A DNA stretch of 41,852 bases from a virus. The notes beneath the pieces are model-generated. The model was not told the origin of the DNA. It was given only the letters and a program-made list of their open reading frames with translations, and ran no database searches. A program made the position numbers and the translations under genes. The DNA lies in IMG/VR virus record IMGVR_UViG_3300024252_000033, positions 1-41,852 of that record. One strand, 5' to 3'. Positions 16,137 to 24,509 of this stretch are shown here, piece after piece (within the stretch, counting starts at the first letter, position 1; every line of letters begins with the position of its first letter).

Positions 16137-19100
16137 TTATAATGCTTTAAGCCCATCATTTTGTATTCTAAGTAAGGTGTCATAGACATTATTGTTTGTC
16201 TTTAGAACTTCAATCATTATAGCTTCTAGAGTAGCAAGTCTATCATCATTACTTGTAGGGTTTGCAACTGTCACAGTTGGTGTTAGAGTAGAGGTCGTAG
16301 TAGCATGGTCTAAATCACTTGCGACTATTCTAACCATAAGCACTTCATCTTTAAAATCTATCATAGCCTTATTCGCTTCTAAATTGCTGATAAGGTTCTT
16401 GTTTATAGAAGATGTATCGCCAAAAGAAGCATTTGAGACACTCGCACTTAATGAAGTTATTTCTCCTAGCAACTCACGAGCCTTATCACTATCTCCAGAA
16501 GCTAAAGAACTCTCAAAAGCACTCTGTGTCAGGTTTATCCTTTTTATCTCATCATTTGTTAGCTCATCTGTTGTCATGGTTGAATTTTTAATGCTTCTAA
16601 TAGTAGAGTCTATACTTTCCGCCATTGATTGCATATTATCAGAAAAGCTATCAATAGTAGATGTAAGCATTTCTTTATTAGCCATAAGTGCATCAAGTTC
16701 AATGTCGCTAAGCCCTTCTGCATCAGTCGATAGCATATTAAATATAGAAGATAATTCATCTAGAGTTGTAGCTAGTGTAAATCCAGCTTCACTAGCCAAA
16801 TCATTAGCCAATTCATCATCTGTCTTAAAGCTATCTGTCCAAGTTTTTATATTATCAGTTGAAGTTTCAAGTGCATCATTGATAAGTTCTAGTGCATCGG
16901 CATAATCTTGTCCAACTTGCCAAATTCCACCAACTTCCATCAATGAAGCTAGTCTTTCAATTCCAGCTGTATCTAAATTACCTTGCTTTTTAAGTAGTGC
17001 TAACTCATTTATTTCATTTAGCACATCCGTATAGGCTTCGGTATCAAAAGAGCCTAAATCCCCAACACTTGTATTTATGTTCTTCAAGCCTTCTAATGTC
17101 ATAAGTTCAAAATCTAGTGAATCGGCTAGAGTTTCTAACAACAAATCTGTTCTGTTTGATTGTAAATCAGCTAGTATACCCCTGTTGTTCACCTCATTAA
17201 ACCAAGCTTCCACTCCGGCTTCCCAACGATAAGTCCCCTCTTCTTTGCTCTTAGCCACATTTGCATATAGTCTAGCTTGTTCATCATTAATAGCAGTTAT
17301 TGATTCCGTATAAGCTTCAAGAGTCTCACTAATACTAGAACCAACATTTCCAAAGGCTTCTAATTTTTCAGCCGCACTATCAAGCCCTTCTATAAAAGCA
17401 TCAAAGTTTCCGCCATAATTAGCCATTTCTAAATTAGTACCACTTTGGAAGTCTGCAGAGTCTATTTGAGATGAATAGTCTGGTGCTGATTTACTTGAAC
17501 TTCCACCGCCACCGCCACCGAATCCAGCAACACTAACTCCAATTGAAGCCAACATTGCTCCAACTGTTAAAAATGCTGGTATATTTGAAGGGGGAGGTAA
17601 AGTCAATGCAGCGGCTAAAGCTGTTTGTCCATAGATCCCCTGCTTCGTTGTTTCAGAAGTTGCAACCATCATCAAGTCAGCAACTCGTGCAACTTGGTCG
17701 GCTACTCTAATTGCGGTAGTAACATCTTGCATTTGTTTAGCACCTGAACTGCCGGCTTCGTATGCACCAACTAATGACTGAGTCAAGTCTGCGGCTGCAC
17801 TCATTCCGGTCTGAATCCCAGTATAGTTGTCTTTCGCTACTTTTTTGTTGTCTTTTCCAGCATCATTAATTAAATCACCTTGAACCTTATAAAACTTCTC
17901 AATTTTATCAGTACTCCAAGTGTCGTCTATCGCTTCTTTTAGTCTCATAAAGTTTTCAATAGCTAAGTCTTGATTCGACTTCATTGAGTCTGTTGCTTCT
18001 TGCTGGAGAGCTTTCTTCTGTTCCTCTAGCTTATTTGCTTCTTCTAGCAAATAAGCATTATGAGCGACAACGTGAGAATCGTAGTTTGTGTAGTCAGGGA
18101 TAGAAACAGGCTTGTCTTTGTCTTTTTTACCAACAAGTCCACCACCGGAAGTATCAGCAAGAGCCTTCTTCTTTTCTTCCATTAATTTTATTTCAGCTTT
18201 TATTGATGCTATATTCTCTTCATGCTTTTTTTTATCTTCATTCGTCCAGAATTTTTTACCTAAACTTGTCCATGATGCACCTTCACTTTCATAAGCTTCT
18301 GACAACTCTCTGCTTAATGTAGCAAGTCTAATATTGATGTCACCTATCTTAGTTATGTCTTTTGTATCTCTAAACTGTAAAAGTAGAGCTTTCCACTGAC
18401 CGCCAAGATATTCTACTTCATCAGTAAAGTCTTTTATAAATCCTTTTGATGCTCCGAAAATATCCTCAGTTAATGCACCAGCCAACTTGTCCCATTGATT
18501 AGTTAAATTAGATACAGATACAGCCATAGTGTCTACAGCTTGGAATTCTCCAAATCGTTTAGTTAATAGTGCTGTAACGTTTGAACTTTCTTTTAGAACT
18601 TTATTTGTAATTCCCATAGAGCTTAAAAATCTACCTAAGTCACTATTCGCTAAAACTGTACCAGTTGCTAATCCATCAACACCAGCTAATAATGAGTTAA
18701 ATTCTATACCAGCCGCACCACTTGCAATGGATAAACTCCTAGTAAGTTCAACCATTTCTTTAGTTGTGGCTCCAACTGCTTTCATAGATGGGTACATAGA
18801 TTTATAAATTTTAGATGTTTGACCTAGTGTATGAGGGGTTTGTGCATTTATTGCTTCAAGTGCTGAAAATGTTTTAAGTGATTCCTTTCCAGCTAGATTA
18901 TATTTCTCTTGTAGTGTTAAGTGCTTGCCCATAGAGTCTACATTAGTAGAAGTAGCTACTGTCAATGCTGTTAGCCCAGCCACTTGCTCCTCTATTAGTT
19001 TATTGTATGCAAATCCTCTTTTTGCAACTAAATCATAAGCTGTACTTAATGTCACAAAACCAGCTGCAGCATAAGCTAATTCTTTTGACATATTCCTCAT

Positions 19101-19211
19101 GCCAACCGATGCTACATTAGTTGATACTTTTAATTTGTTTAATTGACCTTGTAACTTCTTTATCTCCGGTGTAGCCTTGTCATCAACTCTGAATTTTAAT
19201 TGTAAAGCCAT
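16137..19211 (-). CDS. tape measure protein
   Basis: 1024 residues, the longest gene in the window. The N-terminus (LKFRVDDKATPEIKKLQGQLNKLK) and following Ala-rich region match tape-measure N-termini. The middle is helical and charged, and a hydrophobic stretch sits around 535-570 (SNIPAFLTVGAMLASIGVSV) followed by a Gly run. It sets tail length and helps genome entry; at about 1.5 angstrom per residue it predicts a tail near 150 nm. It lies downstream of the frameshifted chaperone pair, the standard siphovirus order, and has its own late-box promoter. Confidence 0.92.
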   Translation of the reverse strand: MALQLKFRVDDKATPEIKKLQGQLNKLKVSTNVASVGMRNMSKELAYAAAGFVTLSTAYDLVAKRGFAYNKLIEEQVAGLTALTVATSTNVDSMGKHLTLQEKYNLAGKESLKTFSALEAINAQTPHTLGQTSKIYKSMYPSMKAVGATTKEMVELTRSLSIASGAAGIEFNSLLAGVDGLATGTVLANSDLGRFLSSMGITNKVLKESSNVTALLTKRFGEFQAVDTMAVSVSNLTNQWDKLAGALTEDIFGASKGFIKDFTDEVEYLGGQWKALLLQFRDTKDITKIGDINIRLATLSRELSEAYESEGASWTSLGKKFWTNEDKKKHEENIASIKAEIKLMEEKKKALADTSGGGLVGKKDKDKPVSIPDYTNYDSHVVAHNAYLLEEANKLEEQKKALQQEATDSMKSNQDLAIENFMRLKEAIDDTWSTDKIEKFYKVQGDLINDAGKDNKKVAKDNYTGIQTGMSAAADLTQSLVGAYEAGSSGAKQMQDVTTAIRVADQVARVADLMMVATSETTKQGIYGQTALAAALTLPPPSNIPAFLTVGAMLASIGVSVAGFGGGGGGSSSKSAPDYSSQIDSADFQSGTNLEMANYGGNFDAFIEGLDSAAEKLEAFGNVGSSISETLEAYTESITAINDEQARLYANVAKSKEEGTYRWEAGVEAWFNEVNNRGILADLQSNRTDLLLETLADSLDFELMTLEGLKNINTSVGDLGSFDTEAYTDVLNEINELALLKKQGNLDTAGIERLASLMEVGGIWQVGQDYADALELINDALETSTDNIKTWTDSFKTDDELANDLASEAGFTLATTLDELSSIFNMLSTDAEGLSDIELDALMANKEMLTSTIDSFSDNMQSMAESIDSTIRSIKNSTMTTDELTNDEIKRINLTQSAFESSLASGDSDKARELLGEITSLSASVSNASFGDTSSINKNLISNLEANKAMIDFKDEVLMVRIVASDLDHATTTSTLTPTVTVANPTSNDDRLATLEAIMIEVLKTNNNVYDTLLRIQNDGLKAL

Positions 19212-19242
19212 AATACACCCTAATAGTTTATTTTATTAAGAT

Positions 19243-19279
19243 ATATTACACTAAAAAAGTTATTTTATATAGGTGTTTA
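19243..19279 (-). promoter_or_regulatory. late-box promoter (tape measure)
   Basis: TAAACACCTAT (19269-19279), 20 nt, then TAATAT (19243-19248) on the minus strand, upstream of the tape-measure ATG at 19211. The box has one change (TTT to TAT). Confidence 0.7.
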
Positions 19280-19370
19280 TGTTTTTAGAGTATGTGATGA
19301 TTTCTTCGTAGGAATTGTAGATAAAGTTATTTTTAAGTGATGAAAACATATAATTAGAACAGTCCGACAT
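19260..19370 (-). CDS. possible 36-aa peptide
   Basis: ATG at 19370 and stop at 19260, beginning MSDCSNYMFSSLKNNF. The ribosome site is weak and the ORF runs through the late-box promoter, so coding is doubtful. It is listed because it fills most of the gap between chaperone and tape-measure genes. Confidence 0.25.
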   Translation of the reverse strand: MSDCSNYMFSSLKNNFIYNSYEEIITYSKNINTYIK

Positions 19371-19405
19371 GGACAGACTAATTCTTTTATTCTAGCCTTT
19401 TTAGT

Positions 19406-19426
19406 AAGTGCTATTTTTTAGCACTT
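19406..19426 (-). other. stable hairpin at end of chaperone gene
   Basis: Perfect 8-bp stem AAGTGCTA/TAGCACTT with a 5-nt loop, spanning the stop codon of the chaperone extension. There is no U run after it on the minus strand, so it is more likely an RNA-stability element than a terminator. Confidence 0.45.
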
Positions 19427-20162
19427 GCCCTTTTCTCATTGATTAGCTTTTCCATACAATTAGTATAATACAGTAAATCTTCAAAGTCACTCATCCCTCT
19501 ACTTTTTGCTACGTCCATAACAACACCGTACTGCAAAGCTCCTGACATTCCATCTCTAGCGTTGCTACATAGATTATATATTTCAACAATATTATGGTCG
19601 ATAGGATTAATCTCTGGCATTAGGTATTTACATTCAAAACCTTTGTCGGTTAAGTTGTAATAGTGTGAATTTCTTTTAGGGAGGGTTGTTAATCTACATG
19701 GTGTATCGGGATTAAATTCCCGACACGATTGACACGAGCTAGAGTTTTTTATTGACCAAGTGGCAAAACTACTGAGCCTTGCTCTTGTGTCTCTACTTTT
19801 TTTTCCTCAATAGCATTAAAGTTTTGAATGGCAGCCTTAATTTCTTCTACTAAAGCATCAGGCGAGTATTCCCAAATTAGGGACACTACATCATCTTCTA
19901 AACCTAGTGGTGTTCCATTTTCATCTTCAAATCCATTAACATCAGATACAGAAGCTATAAATAATGCTTTTGAATATTCACCATTTGAAATAGTACCATC
20001 AGGAAGAACAGCTTTTGACATAGTATCAATTTTATTAGCTCTTGACATTCTGCTTACCTCTACTCGAAAAGGTTGTTCTGCTAGAGCAGTTCCTATAAAT
20101 GCTTCATCAGCATTTGTGATTGTTTTCGTTTCGTTATTTAAACTTGCAAGATTAAATTTCAT
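19411..20162 (-). CDS. tail assembly chaperone GT fusion made by -1 frameshift
   Basis: The shorter chaperone ORF (ATG 20162) contains GAAAAAAAAG at 19796-19805, with A AAA AAA in the zero-frame register of a classical slippery heptamer. Slipping -1 after residue 122 enters a frame with no stop until 19411, adding 128 residues (250 total) with a Cys motif (CQSC, then C near DTPC) and a DGMSGALQYG helix. This second frame has no usable start of its own near its beginning; the ATG at 19620 would lose half of it. Location between tail tube and tape-measure genes is exactly where siphoviruses make G and GT. Confidence 0.8.
19749..20162 (-). CDS. tail assembly chaperone G (short form)
   Basis: 137 residues, product of ribosomes that do not shift frame. 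It begins MKFNLASLNNETKTI; the last 15 residues after EEKK (VETQEQGSVVLPLGQ) are the zero-frame tail replaced in the fusion. Helical C-terminal part (PDALVEEIKAAIQNF). It would coat the tape measure before tube assembly, with the fusion recruiting tube subunits. Between the tube gene and the tape measure. Confidence 0.78.
   Translation of the reverse strand: MKFNLASLNNETKTITNADEAFIGTALAEQPFRVEVSRMSRANKIDTMSKAVLPDGTISNGEYSKALFIASVSDVNGFEDENGTPLGLEDDVVSLIWEYSPDALVEEIKAAIQNFNAIEEKKVETQEQGSVVLPLGQ
19797..19805 (-). promoter_or_regulatory. -1 ribosomal frameshift site
   Basis: Slippery G AAA AAA AA on the minus strand (A run 19797-19804). About 70 nt downstream a hairpin (19718-19726 with 19703-19711, 9 pairs including a G-U that exists only in the minus-strand RNA, loop of 6) may stimulate shifting or slow the ribosome, though it is further than the usual 5-10 nt. 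Confidence 0.7.
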
Positions 20163-20217
20163 TGTTGTTTCTCTCTTTTGTAATTTTGCTCTGGGTTGGA
20201 TGTTTCATAATTTGAAA

Positions 20218-20249
20218 GGGCATATTAGAAACAACAAGTTTATATGCCC
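20218..20249 (-). terminator. hairpin after tail tube gene, terminator-like
   Basis: GGGCATAT/ATATGCCC, 8 perfect pairs (20218-20225 with 20242-20249), with an inner AAAC/GTTT extension. It is followed by only TTTC on the minus strand. It lies between the highly expressed tube gene and the chaperone gene, where partial termination would lower chaperone expression. Confidence 0.5.
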
Positions 20250-20263
20250 TACGTGCTAACTAC

Positions 20264-21193
20264 TTATACAGTAGCAGCATCATTTGTAAGAGTTATTACT
20301 AGAGCAGAGCTAGATGCTCCGGCTCTCCAAAAAGCTGTATAATTAAATGTTTGAGTTAATCCTTGTGGACTATCAACAGTGACCCCAGTAGGTTCTAATA
20401 CTACTTCCTCCATATCGAAAGCGATACCACCAGAACCGTTCGTAAGTGTAATATTTAAAGTTTGGTCTACATTATCACGAGCAGCCGCCAATAGTGTATC
20501 ATTTTCATATAAAGCAGTAAAACTCCCAGAAACACCAACCATTCCGAGTGGAATTTCTCCACGAATACCGCCATCACCAATCACATACTGACCGCCATCA
20601 AGATTGTTAGTATATGAAAGCGACATATCTTTAACATTAACAGCACCAGTAACAACAGCTTGAAATTGCTCAAAGTTAAAGTTATTAGTTAAATCGGTTG
20701 GAGATAAAATCTCAGTTGCGGAACGAGTAACTTTTTGACCCATAGCATTTATATTAAGAAGTAACTCACCGTCACCACCGAAAGAAATATCAAAAGAGTT
20801 CATTTTAATACCATTAGCTAAGTGAAATTCACCTAAGTCTTTGTGAGCAATCTCTGTAAAGATAGATGGAATACTGGTGTCATTAACCTTAAATGTATGA
20901 ATATACGGACCAGCACCAGCAGTAGTAGGAGCACCGAAGAATCCCTCCAGCCATTTAGGAGTAGATTTAGTATCAAGAGGTACAGAAAATGAACCATCAA
21001 CCGCCTTAAATCCTAAAAAACTTCTATCCATGTTACGAGTACCACGAATAATTGAACTATCATTAAGAGCTTGAGTCTCTTTAATATCTAATGTAGGAGC
21101 AAAAGGGACTTCATAGCTAGTAGCACCAGTGACCCCAAAACTTGTTTCTAATCCCATTCTAAACGATACCGACGAGCCCTGAGCTTGTGACAT
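20264..21193 (-). CDS. major tail tube protein
   Basis: 309 residues, beta-rich. The start MSQAQGSSVSFRMGLETSFG is followed by SSIIRGTRNM, SVPLDTKSTPKWLEGFFG and GELLLNINAMGQK, matching siphovirus tube proteins of the phage-tube type. The C-terminal part (GVTVDSPQGLTQTFNYTAFW) is the final strand pair. Forms the stacked rings of the tail. Behind its own late-box promoter, as expected for a high-copy protein, and followed by a terminator-like hairpin and the chaperones. Confidence 0.88.
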   Translation of the reverse strand: MSQAQGSSVSFRMGLETSFGVTGATSYEVPFAPTLDIKETQALNDSSIIRGTRNMDRSFLGFKAVDGSFSVPLDTKSTPKWLEGFFGAPTTAGAGPYIHTFKVNDTSIPSIFTEIAHKDLGEFHLANGIKMNSFDISFGGDGELLLNINAMGQKVTRSATEILSPTDLTNNFNFEQFQAVVTGAVNVKDMSLSYTNNLDGGQYVIGDGGIRGEIPLGMVGVSGSFTALYENDTLLAAARDNVDQTLNITLTNGSGGIAFDMEEVVLEPTGVTVDSPQGLTQTFNYTAFWRAGASSSALVITLTNDAATV

Positions 21194-21220
21194 AGTAATT
21201 CCTTAATTTTATTTATGAGT

Positions 21221-21257
21221 ATTATATATTAAATATTTATTTTGTTAAAGGTGTTTA
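21221..21257 (-). promoter_or_regulatory. late-box promoter (tail tube)
   Basis: TAAACACCTTT (21247-21257), 20 nt, then TATAAT (21221-21226) on the minus strand. The first bases of the box are the stop codon of the upstream tail-terminator gene. Confidence 0.78.
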
Positions 21258-21662
21258 CCCTTCCATTAAAGAAACAGTAACTCTATAAGGTGTAATCATA
21301 TTATTACCACTTGCAAAGCTATTGAGGGTATTAGTTTTTTCACAAACTATATTGCCTTCAATATGTTCACGAAACAAAACATCTAATCTTTCTATAATAG
21401 TTTGAGTCGCACCCATCCCATCACCAAGTTCATCATAAATATCTATTTGAAAAAATGCTCTATAATCTATAGGCTTTGCACTTGACATTAAGTATCTATC
21501 TTGAGTAAGTGGCAATAGTTTAGCTTCAATAAATGAAGTCGACACGGGTACACTCGCGCCATTTAAAGTGTAGTAAGTAGTATTAAACCTCTTTATCACT
21601 ACATCGGTTATATTAGCTACTAGATATGCTTCTAGTGTGTCTTTGATTGTTTTTAGGCTCAT
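21255..21662 (-). CDS. tail terminator/completion protein
   Basis: 135 residues: an N-terminal helix (LKTIKDTLEAYLVANI), strands (YLMSSAKPIDYRAFFQIDIYD), a second helix (GATQTIIERLDVLF) and a final strand (ITPYRVTVSLMEG). This is the alpha/beta pattern of tail terminator proteins (DUF4128/gpU-like), which cap the growing tube. Its place just before the tube gene in the neck-to-tail order agrees. Overlaps the upstream gene by 4 bases. Confidence 0.72.
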   Translation of the reverse strand: MSLKTIKDTLEAYLVANITDVVIKRFNTTYYTLNGASVPVSTSFIEAKLLPLTQDRYLMSSAKPIDYRAFFQIDIYDELGDGMGATQTIIERLDVLFREHIEGNIVCEKTNTLNSFASGNNMITPYRVTVSLMEG

Positions 21663-22075
21663 ATTATAGTTGTCCCTTTTATTAATTGCCCTATTTTATC
21701 TTCTGTTTTTCCGTATATTGCAGAAATTCCGGGGGCTTGTTTTGAGTGTCCAGCCTCAAGAGCATCAGCATAACTTAGATTATTTTGGATATAAATTTCA
21801 TCATTGTGCTTGAATTTTAAACCGCTAATAGTTGGCATTGTCTCGCTGATATTTGCACCAACATTTTTAAGTGCCATATCGTTAGTTTCATTTGTTGAGC
21901 GATTAACTGTTAATATATTGTTATGTCTAAATAATCCAGTGTCAGCAGGTGATAGTTCTGTTATCTCACTATAAGCCAAAAGCACTATTTTCTTAGCTTC
22001 TGATACTTGCTTTTTCTGTAGCTTCTCTATCTCTTGGTTGGTTTCTCTCAAGAACTCATTTATATTACTAACCAC
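21659..22075 (-). CDS. HK97 gp10-like neck/tail-completion protein
   Basis: 138 residues. A long N-terminal helix is followed by SPADTGLFRHNNILTVN and YIQNNLSYADALEAGHSKQAPGI, the recognisable motifs of gp10-like minor tail proteins (SPVDTGxLRxS, then Y..xxE.G). It forms part of the head-tail joint. It overlaps the tail-terminator gene and the small upstream ORF. Confidence 0.75.
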   Translation of the reverse strand: MVSNINEFLRETNQEIEKLQKKQVSEAKKIVLLAYSEITELSPADTGLFRHNNILTVNRSTNETNDMALKNVGANISETMPTISGLKFKHNDEIYIQNNLSYADALEAGHSKQAPGISAIYGKTEDKIGQLIKGTTII

Positions 22076-22247
22076 GATTGGCCTCTTTAAATCCTATAGC
22101 TATGTAATTTAATTCGCTAGTTGTAATGGATGGATTATTTCTCTTTTCAGCAAATAAAGAATTAATAAGTCTTTGTGATTTTTCAGCACCAGCACTTCTG
22201 TCTATAATCATCTTTAAGCTTCCACACTCTACAAGTCGAGCAGCCAT
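22068..22247 (-). CDS. small hypothetical protein of neck module (59 aa)
   Basis: ATG at 22247 overlaps the TAA of the neck gene before it (TAATG), and the TAG overlaps the gp10-like start. 59 residues beginning MAARLVECGSLKMIID, with a helix SAGAEKSQRLINSLFAEKRNN. No family recognised. Perfect coupling at both ends supports it. Confidence 0.6.
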   Translation of the reverse strand: MAARLVECGSLKMIIDRSAGAEKSQRLINSLFAEKRNNPSITTSELNYIAIGFKEANRG

Positions 22248-22603
22248 TATCTTCGAGCCTGAACCATGTAGTACAGGGTAACATTCTTTTTTATCTCAGG
22301 AATAACTCTCACCACTTGATGACTTACACTATCTATAGTAATTGTACTATTTGCATCTATATTTATCATCAAATTATTGGGAATCATTAATTTAATATCT
22401 GTAGCCAAAATTAGACTAGAAACTTCATTACTTTCATAAAGCCCTATATCTGCTTTATACGGTGTATTTGTTGGTGTTGATACAAGACTTCCTCCTATGT
22501 ATGTATCGACAGTATTAACCACTACTATATCACTTCCAACATCACCTATAGTGTTAAGAACAATTAATCTTAGTCTGTTTAGTTTTTCAGTAGTTAAAAT
22601 CAT
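22247..22603 (-). CDS. head closure/neck protein
   Basis: 118 residues, mainly beta. Pattern: an N-terminal helix (EKLNRLRLIVLN), YIGGSLVSTPTNTPYKADIG, LMIPNNLMINIDANSTITIDSVSHQVVRV, and a final LYYMVQARR strand. It resembles SPP1 gp16-like head-closure proteins, and its place between the connector-like gene and the gp10-like gene agrees. Sequence signal is weak, so context carries much of the call. Confidence 0.6.
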   Translation of the reverse strand: MILTTEKLNRLRLIVLNTIGDVGSDIVVVNTVDTYIGGSLVSTPTNTPYKADIGLYESNEVSSLILATDIKLMIPNNLMINIDANSTITIDSVSHQVVRVIPEIKKNVTLYYMVQARR

Positions 22604-22604
22604 C

Positions 22605-23126
22605 TTATCGACCTATATCAAAAAATGCAGAAGATGATCCATTGCTAACTAAATCGCCAATTAATGAAGTTACACTCTCTGGCATAGTATTGAATGACTT
22701 ATTTATATTATCAGAACTATCAAGAGCATATTTAATATCAAGAGTACCGAGTTTAATCTTTTCGATTGTATCAACATTAGAACCTTGCTGTGACATATCA
22801 ACCGATAATATATGTAGTGCTAATTCGTATTGGGCTTCTTTTAATATTGTTGGGATAGTAGAGTCTAAGAATATACCATCTAAATAGCCAAGTGATAAGC
22901 GAGGAAAAGGAAGTGCTTGAGTATTTGACTCACGAGTGCCATAAAACTTCTCAGTGTTGATTCTCTTTGTAGCCATCACTAAAGCCTGATTTCGTTTAAT
23001 GTCATCAGTCAAAGAAGTCCAAGCTTCTGAGTACATTCTACCATCAAAATAAGTATTTGCTTCTGTTAAAGTCACATAAGAATTTGAGCCAACACCACCA
23101 ATTGTAGCATCTATAACTAATGACAT
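22605..23126 (-). CDS. head-tail connector/adaptor protein
   Basis: 173 residues. NSYVTLTEANTYFDGRMYSEAW followed by RNQALVMATKRIN and ALPFPRLSLGYLDG is the pattern of the phage adaptor family often mis-annotated as DnaT-like ssDNA-binding. It attaches below the portal. First gene of the neck operon, with its own late-box promoter at 23150-23186. Confidence 0.78.
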   Translation of the reverse strand: MSLVIDATIGGVGSNSYVTLTEANTYFDGRMYSEAWTSLTDDIKRNQALVMATKRINTEKFYGTRESNTQALPFPRLSLGYLDGIFLDSTIPTILKEAQYELALHILSVDMSQQGSNVDTIEKIKLGTLDIKYALDSSDNINKSFNTMPESVTSLIGDLVSNGSSSAFFDIGR

Positions 23127-23149
23127 ATCTAAGCCTTTTTTTTATCTGA

Positions 23150-23186
23150 ATTATACACTTTAGTTTATATATTATAAAGGTGCTTA
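23150..23186 (-). promoter_or_regulatory. late-box promoter (neck operon)
   Basis: TAAGCACCTTT (23176-23186), 20 nt, then TATAAT (23150-23155) on the minus strand; one base of the box differs. It starts two bases below the stop of the 58-codon gene. Confidence 0.75.
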
Positions 23187-23187
23187 T

Positions 23188-23364
23188 CTATCTAAGTGTC
23201 GCAACAAACTCACTATAATGATTCCTTACACACTTTTCTTCTCGTATAAACTTCATGTTTAGCACTATGTTCTCAAGAGGACTAAGTGTTATCGTGTAGT
23301 GTCTACAATTCTCTTTGCGGATGCAAGTTGTTGCTTTGCATCTCTTGAAGTCCTCTATGCTCAT
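23188..23364 (-). CDS. small four-cysteine protein (58 aa)
   Basis: ATG at 23364 overlaps the VRR-NUC stop (ATGA). 58 residues starting MSIEDFKRCKATTCIRKENC, with cysteines at 9, 14, 20 and 45, possibly a small zinc site. No family recognised. It ends just before the neck-operon promoter, so it belongs to the VRR-NUC operon. Confidence 0.6.
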   Translation of the reverse strand: MSIEDFKRCKATTCIRKENCRHYTITLSPLENIVLNMKFIREEKCVRNHYSEFVATLR

Positions 23365-23729
23365 TTATCCAATTCCTTAATCTGTTCAATTGCATCAGCA
23401 TATCCAAAAGCAATAGTTGAAAGGGCATAGTCATATTTCTTGACAGTACATATAAAATCTAATTGTTCAGAACTTGTCTTGCTATTTGATGCACTCATTT
23501 TACCACTCTTTAGTTTTACTTTTTGTCGTTTTAGTTCTAAATATAAAATTTTATGCTTTAAAAAAATCGTCAAGTCTGACACTCCAGCCACCACTCCGCC
23601 TCTCTTTAGATTAAATGCTTCTTTCGCATTTCTTTTTCCACCATTTGGGTTTGCATGAAATAAGTAGTTGTTTAATTTCAACCAATTAACTAAGGCTACT
23701 TGTTCCATCTCTTCGGTTGGTGTTATCAT
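23361..23729 (-). CDS. VRR-NUC domain nuclease
   Basis: 122 residues. EEMEQVALVNWLK, then NPNGGKRNAKEAFNLKRGGVVAG, VSDLTIFL and LYLELKRQK are the family signature (PNGG, GxxDL, then ELK with catalytic D and E/K). These stand-alone phage VRR-NUC proteins are structure-specific DNA nucleases, probably resolving branches before packaging. In an operon with two small ORFs under an early-type promoter rather than a late-box promoter. Confidence 0.85.
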   Translation of the reverse strand: MITPTEEMEQVALVNWLKLNNYLFHANPNGGKRNAKEAFNLKRGGVVAGVSDLTIFLKHKILYLELKRQKVKLKSGKMSASNSKTSSEQLDFICTVKKYDYALSTIAFGYADAIEQIKELDK

Positions 23730-23935
23730 ATCAAATCTCCTATAAACTCTAAGAAGTCTATCTCATCTTCTAAATTATTCCACTCGACCATCTGGTCGAA
23801 CTGCAACTTAATTTGCTCTATGTCTGTCTGTATAGCATCAGCTATCTCTTGTTTACAATCATCAATAGCATCTTGTATTATATCTTGCTCTCTTATGTAT
23901 TTGTCTATTGCTTCTGTGTTTGCACATCTTTCCAT
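23726..23935 (-). CDS. hypothetical acidic protein (69 aa)
   Basis: Helical, acidic protein (DIIQDAIDDCKQEIADAIQ, then WNNLEDEIDFLEFIGDLI). I use the ATG at 23935 because GGA lies 7 nt upstream; the frame is open further up to a TTG at 23947 that has no good site. Overlaps the VRR-NUC gene by 4 bases. Function unknown. Confidence 0.65.
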   Translation of the reverse strand: MERCANTEAIDKYIREQDIIQDAIDDCKQEIADAIQTDIEQIKLQFDQMVEWNNLEDEIDFLEFIGDLI

Positions 23936-23936
23936 T

Positions 23937-24191
23937 TTAATATCCAAACAATAGAGTCATTTGTTCAGATGCTCCAAGATTGTTAAAATCTTCTAGTTCA
24001 ATATCATTATGACAATCAAACTCAAGCGGTGTCATCTCTGAATAACTGCCTTGACCTTGGTCACTATAAATGTAAAAGCTTGTTAATGCCGACTCTTCTA
24101 GATCTTCATAAGCCTCTGCATAAGTTTCTTTAATTATTCCTAAAAAACCTGACTTTTCTTCGATTGCTTCTGCTCTTGTTAATGTTTTCAT
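23937..24191 (-). CDS. hypothetical protein (84 aa)
   Basis: 84 residues, acidic (pattern EAYEDLEESALTSFYIYSDQ, then DIELEDFNNLG). No recognised domain. First gene of the VRR-NUC operon, behind the early-type promoter at 24219-24241, and divergent from the plus-strand operon. Confidence 0.65.
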   Translation of the reverse strand: MKTLTRAEAIEEKSGFLGIIKETYAEAYEDLEESALTSFYIYSDQGQGSYSEMTPLEFDCHNDIELEDFNNLGASEQMTLLFGY

Positions 24192-24218
24192 TTTCTAAAC
24201 CTTTATTTGATATTCAAT

Positions 24219-24241
24219 ATTATATAATCTATTTACTTAAA
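24219..24241 (-). promoter_or_regulatory. early-type promoter (VRR-NUC operon)
   Basis: TTTAAGT (24235-24241), 10 nt, then TATAAT (24219-24224) on the minus strand. Same element and spacing as at 36181, 39278 and 41030. Confidence 0.7.
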
Positions 24242-24322
24242 GTTTTATAAAAATGTAGATATCTCCTATTTAACCTTAAACCATTAAATAGACAAAATCA
24301 AGGGTACTCTCTTATATATATT

Positions 24323-24448
24323 AAATTATTAAATTATCGACTACTTGACAAATATATAAAAAAATGTTAATATCTCGTTCAGAGATATTAAATTATCTAA
24401 ATTATTAAATTATCGAAAATTTAACGGATTAAATTATCGTAAATTATC
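24323..24448. repeat. AAATTAT octad operator array, copy 1
   Basis: Seven copies of AAATTAT(C/T): two adjacent at 24323 and 24331 upstream of the plus promoter, and five downstream at 24390, 24399, 24407, 24431 and 24441; two pairs are in exact 8-bp phase. A palindrome AATATCTC-gttca-GAGATATT (24369-24389) covers the -10 and start region. The arrangement matches the second array at 36550-36705 and looks like a repressor or iteron array. Confidence 0.7.
24345..24373 (+). promoter_or_regulatory. plus-strand sigma70 promoter for 24510-29653 operon
   Basis: TTGACA (24345-24350), 17 nt, then TAATAT (24368-24373): near-consensus vegetative promoter. The -10 lies in an 8-bp palindrome and operator repeats flank it on both sides. 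Drives the only plus-strand genes, about 130 nt downstream. Confidence 0.75.
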
Positions 24449-24509
24449 AAATCGAAAATTTAAACTTTCCACTCAAAATCAACTCCCAACCTTAAAGGAA
24501 TAATTAACA

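Noticed and set aside
16192-16905. 237-codon plus-strand ORF inside the tape measure gene
   Set aside because: Antisense shadow: Ser/Leu-rich product typical of the reverse of helical coding sequence, no ribosome site, host gene is convincing.
24301-24460. Repeats resembling a CRISPR array
   Set aside because: Units are only 8 bp, AT-rich, irregularly spaced and lack unique 25-40 bp spacers; they flank a promoter, so an operator or iteron array is more likely.
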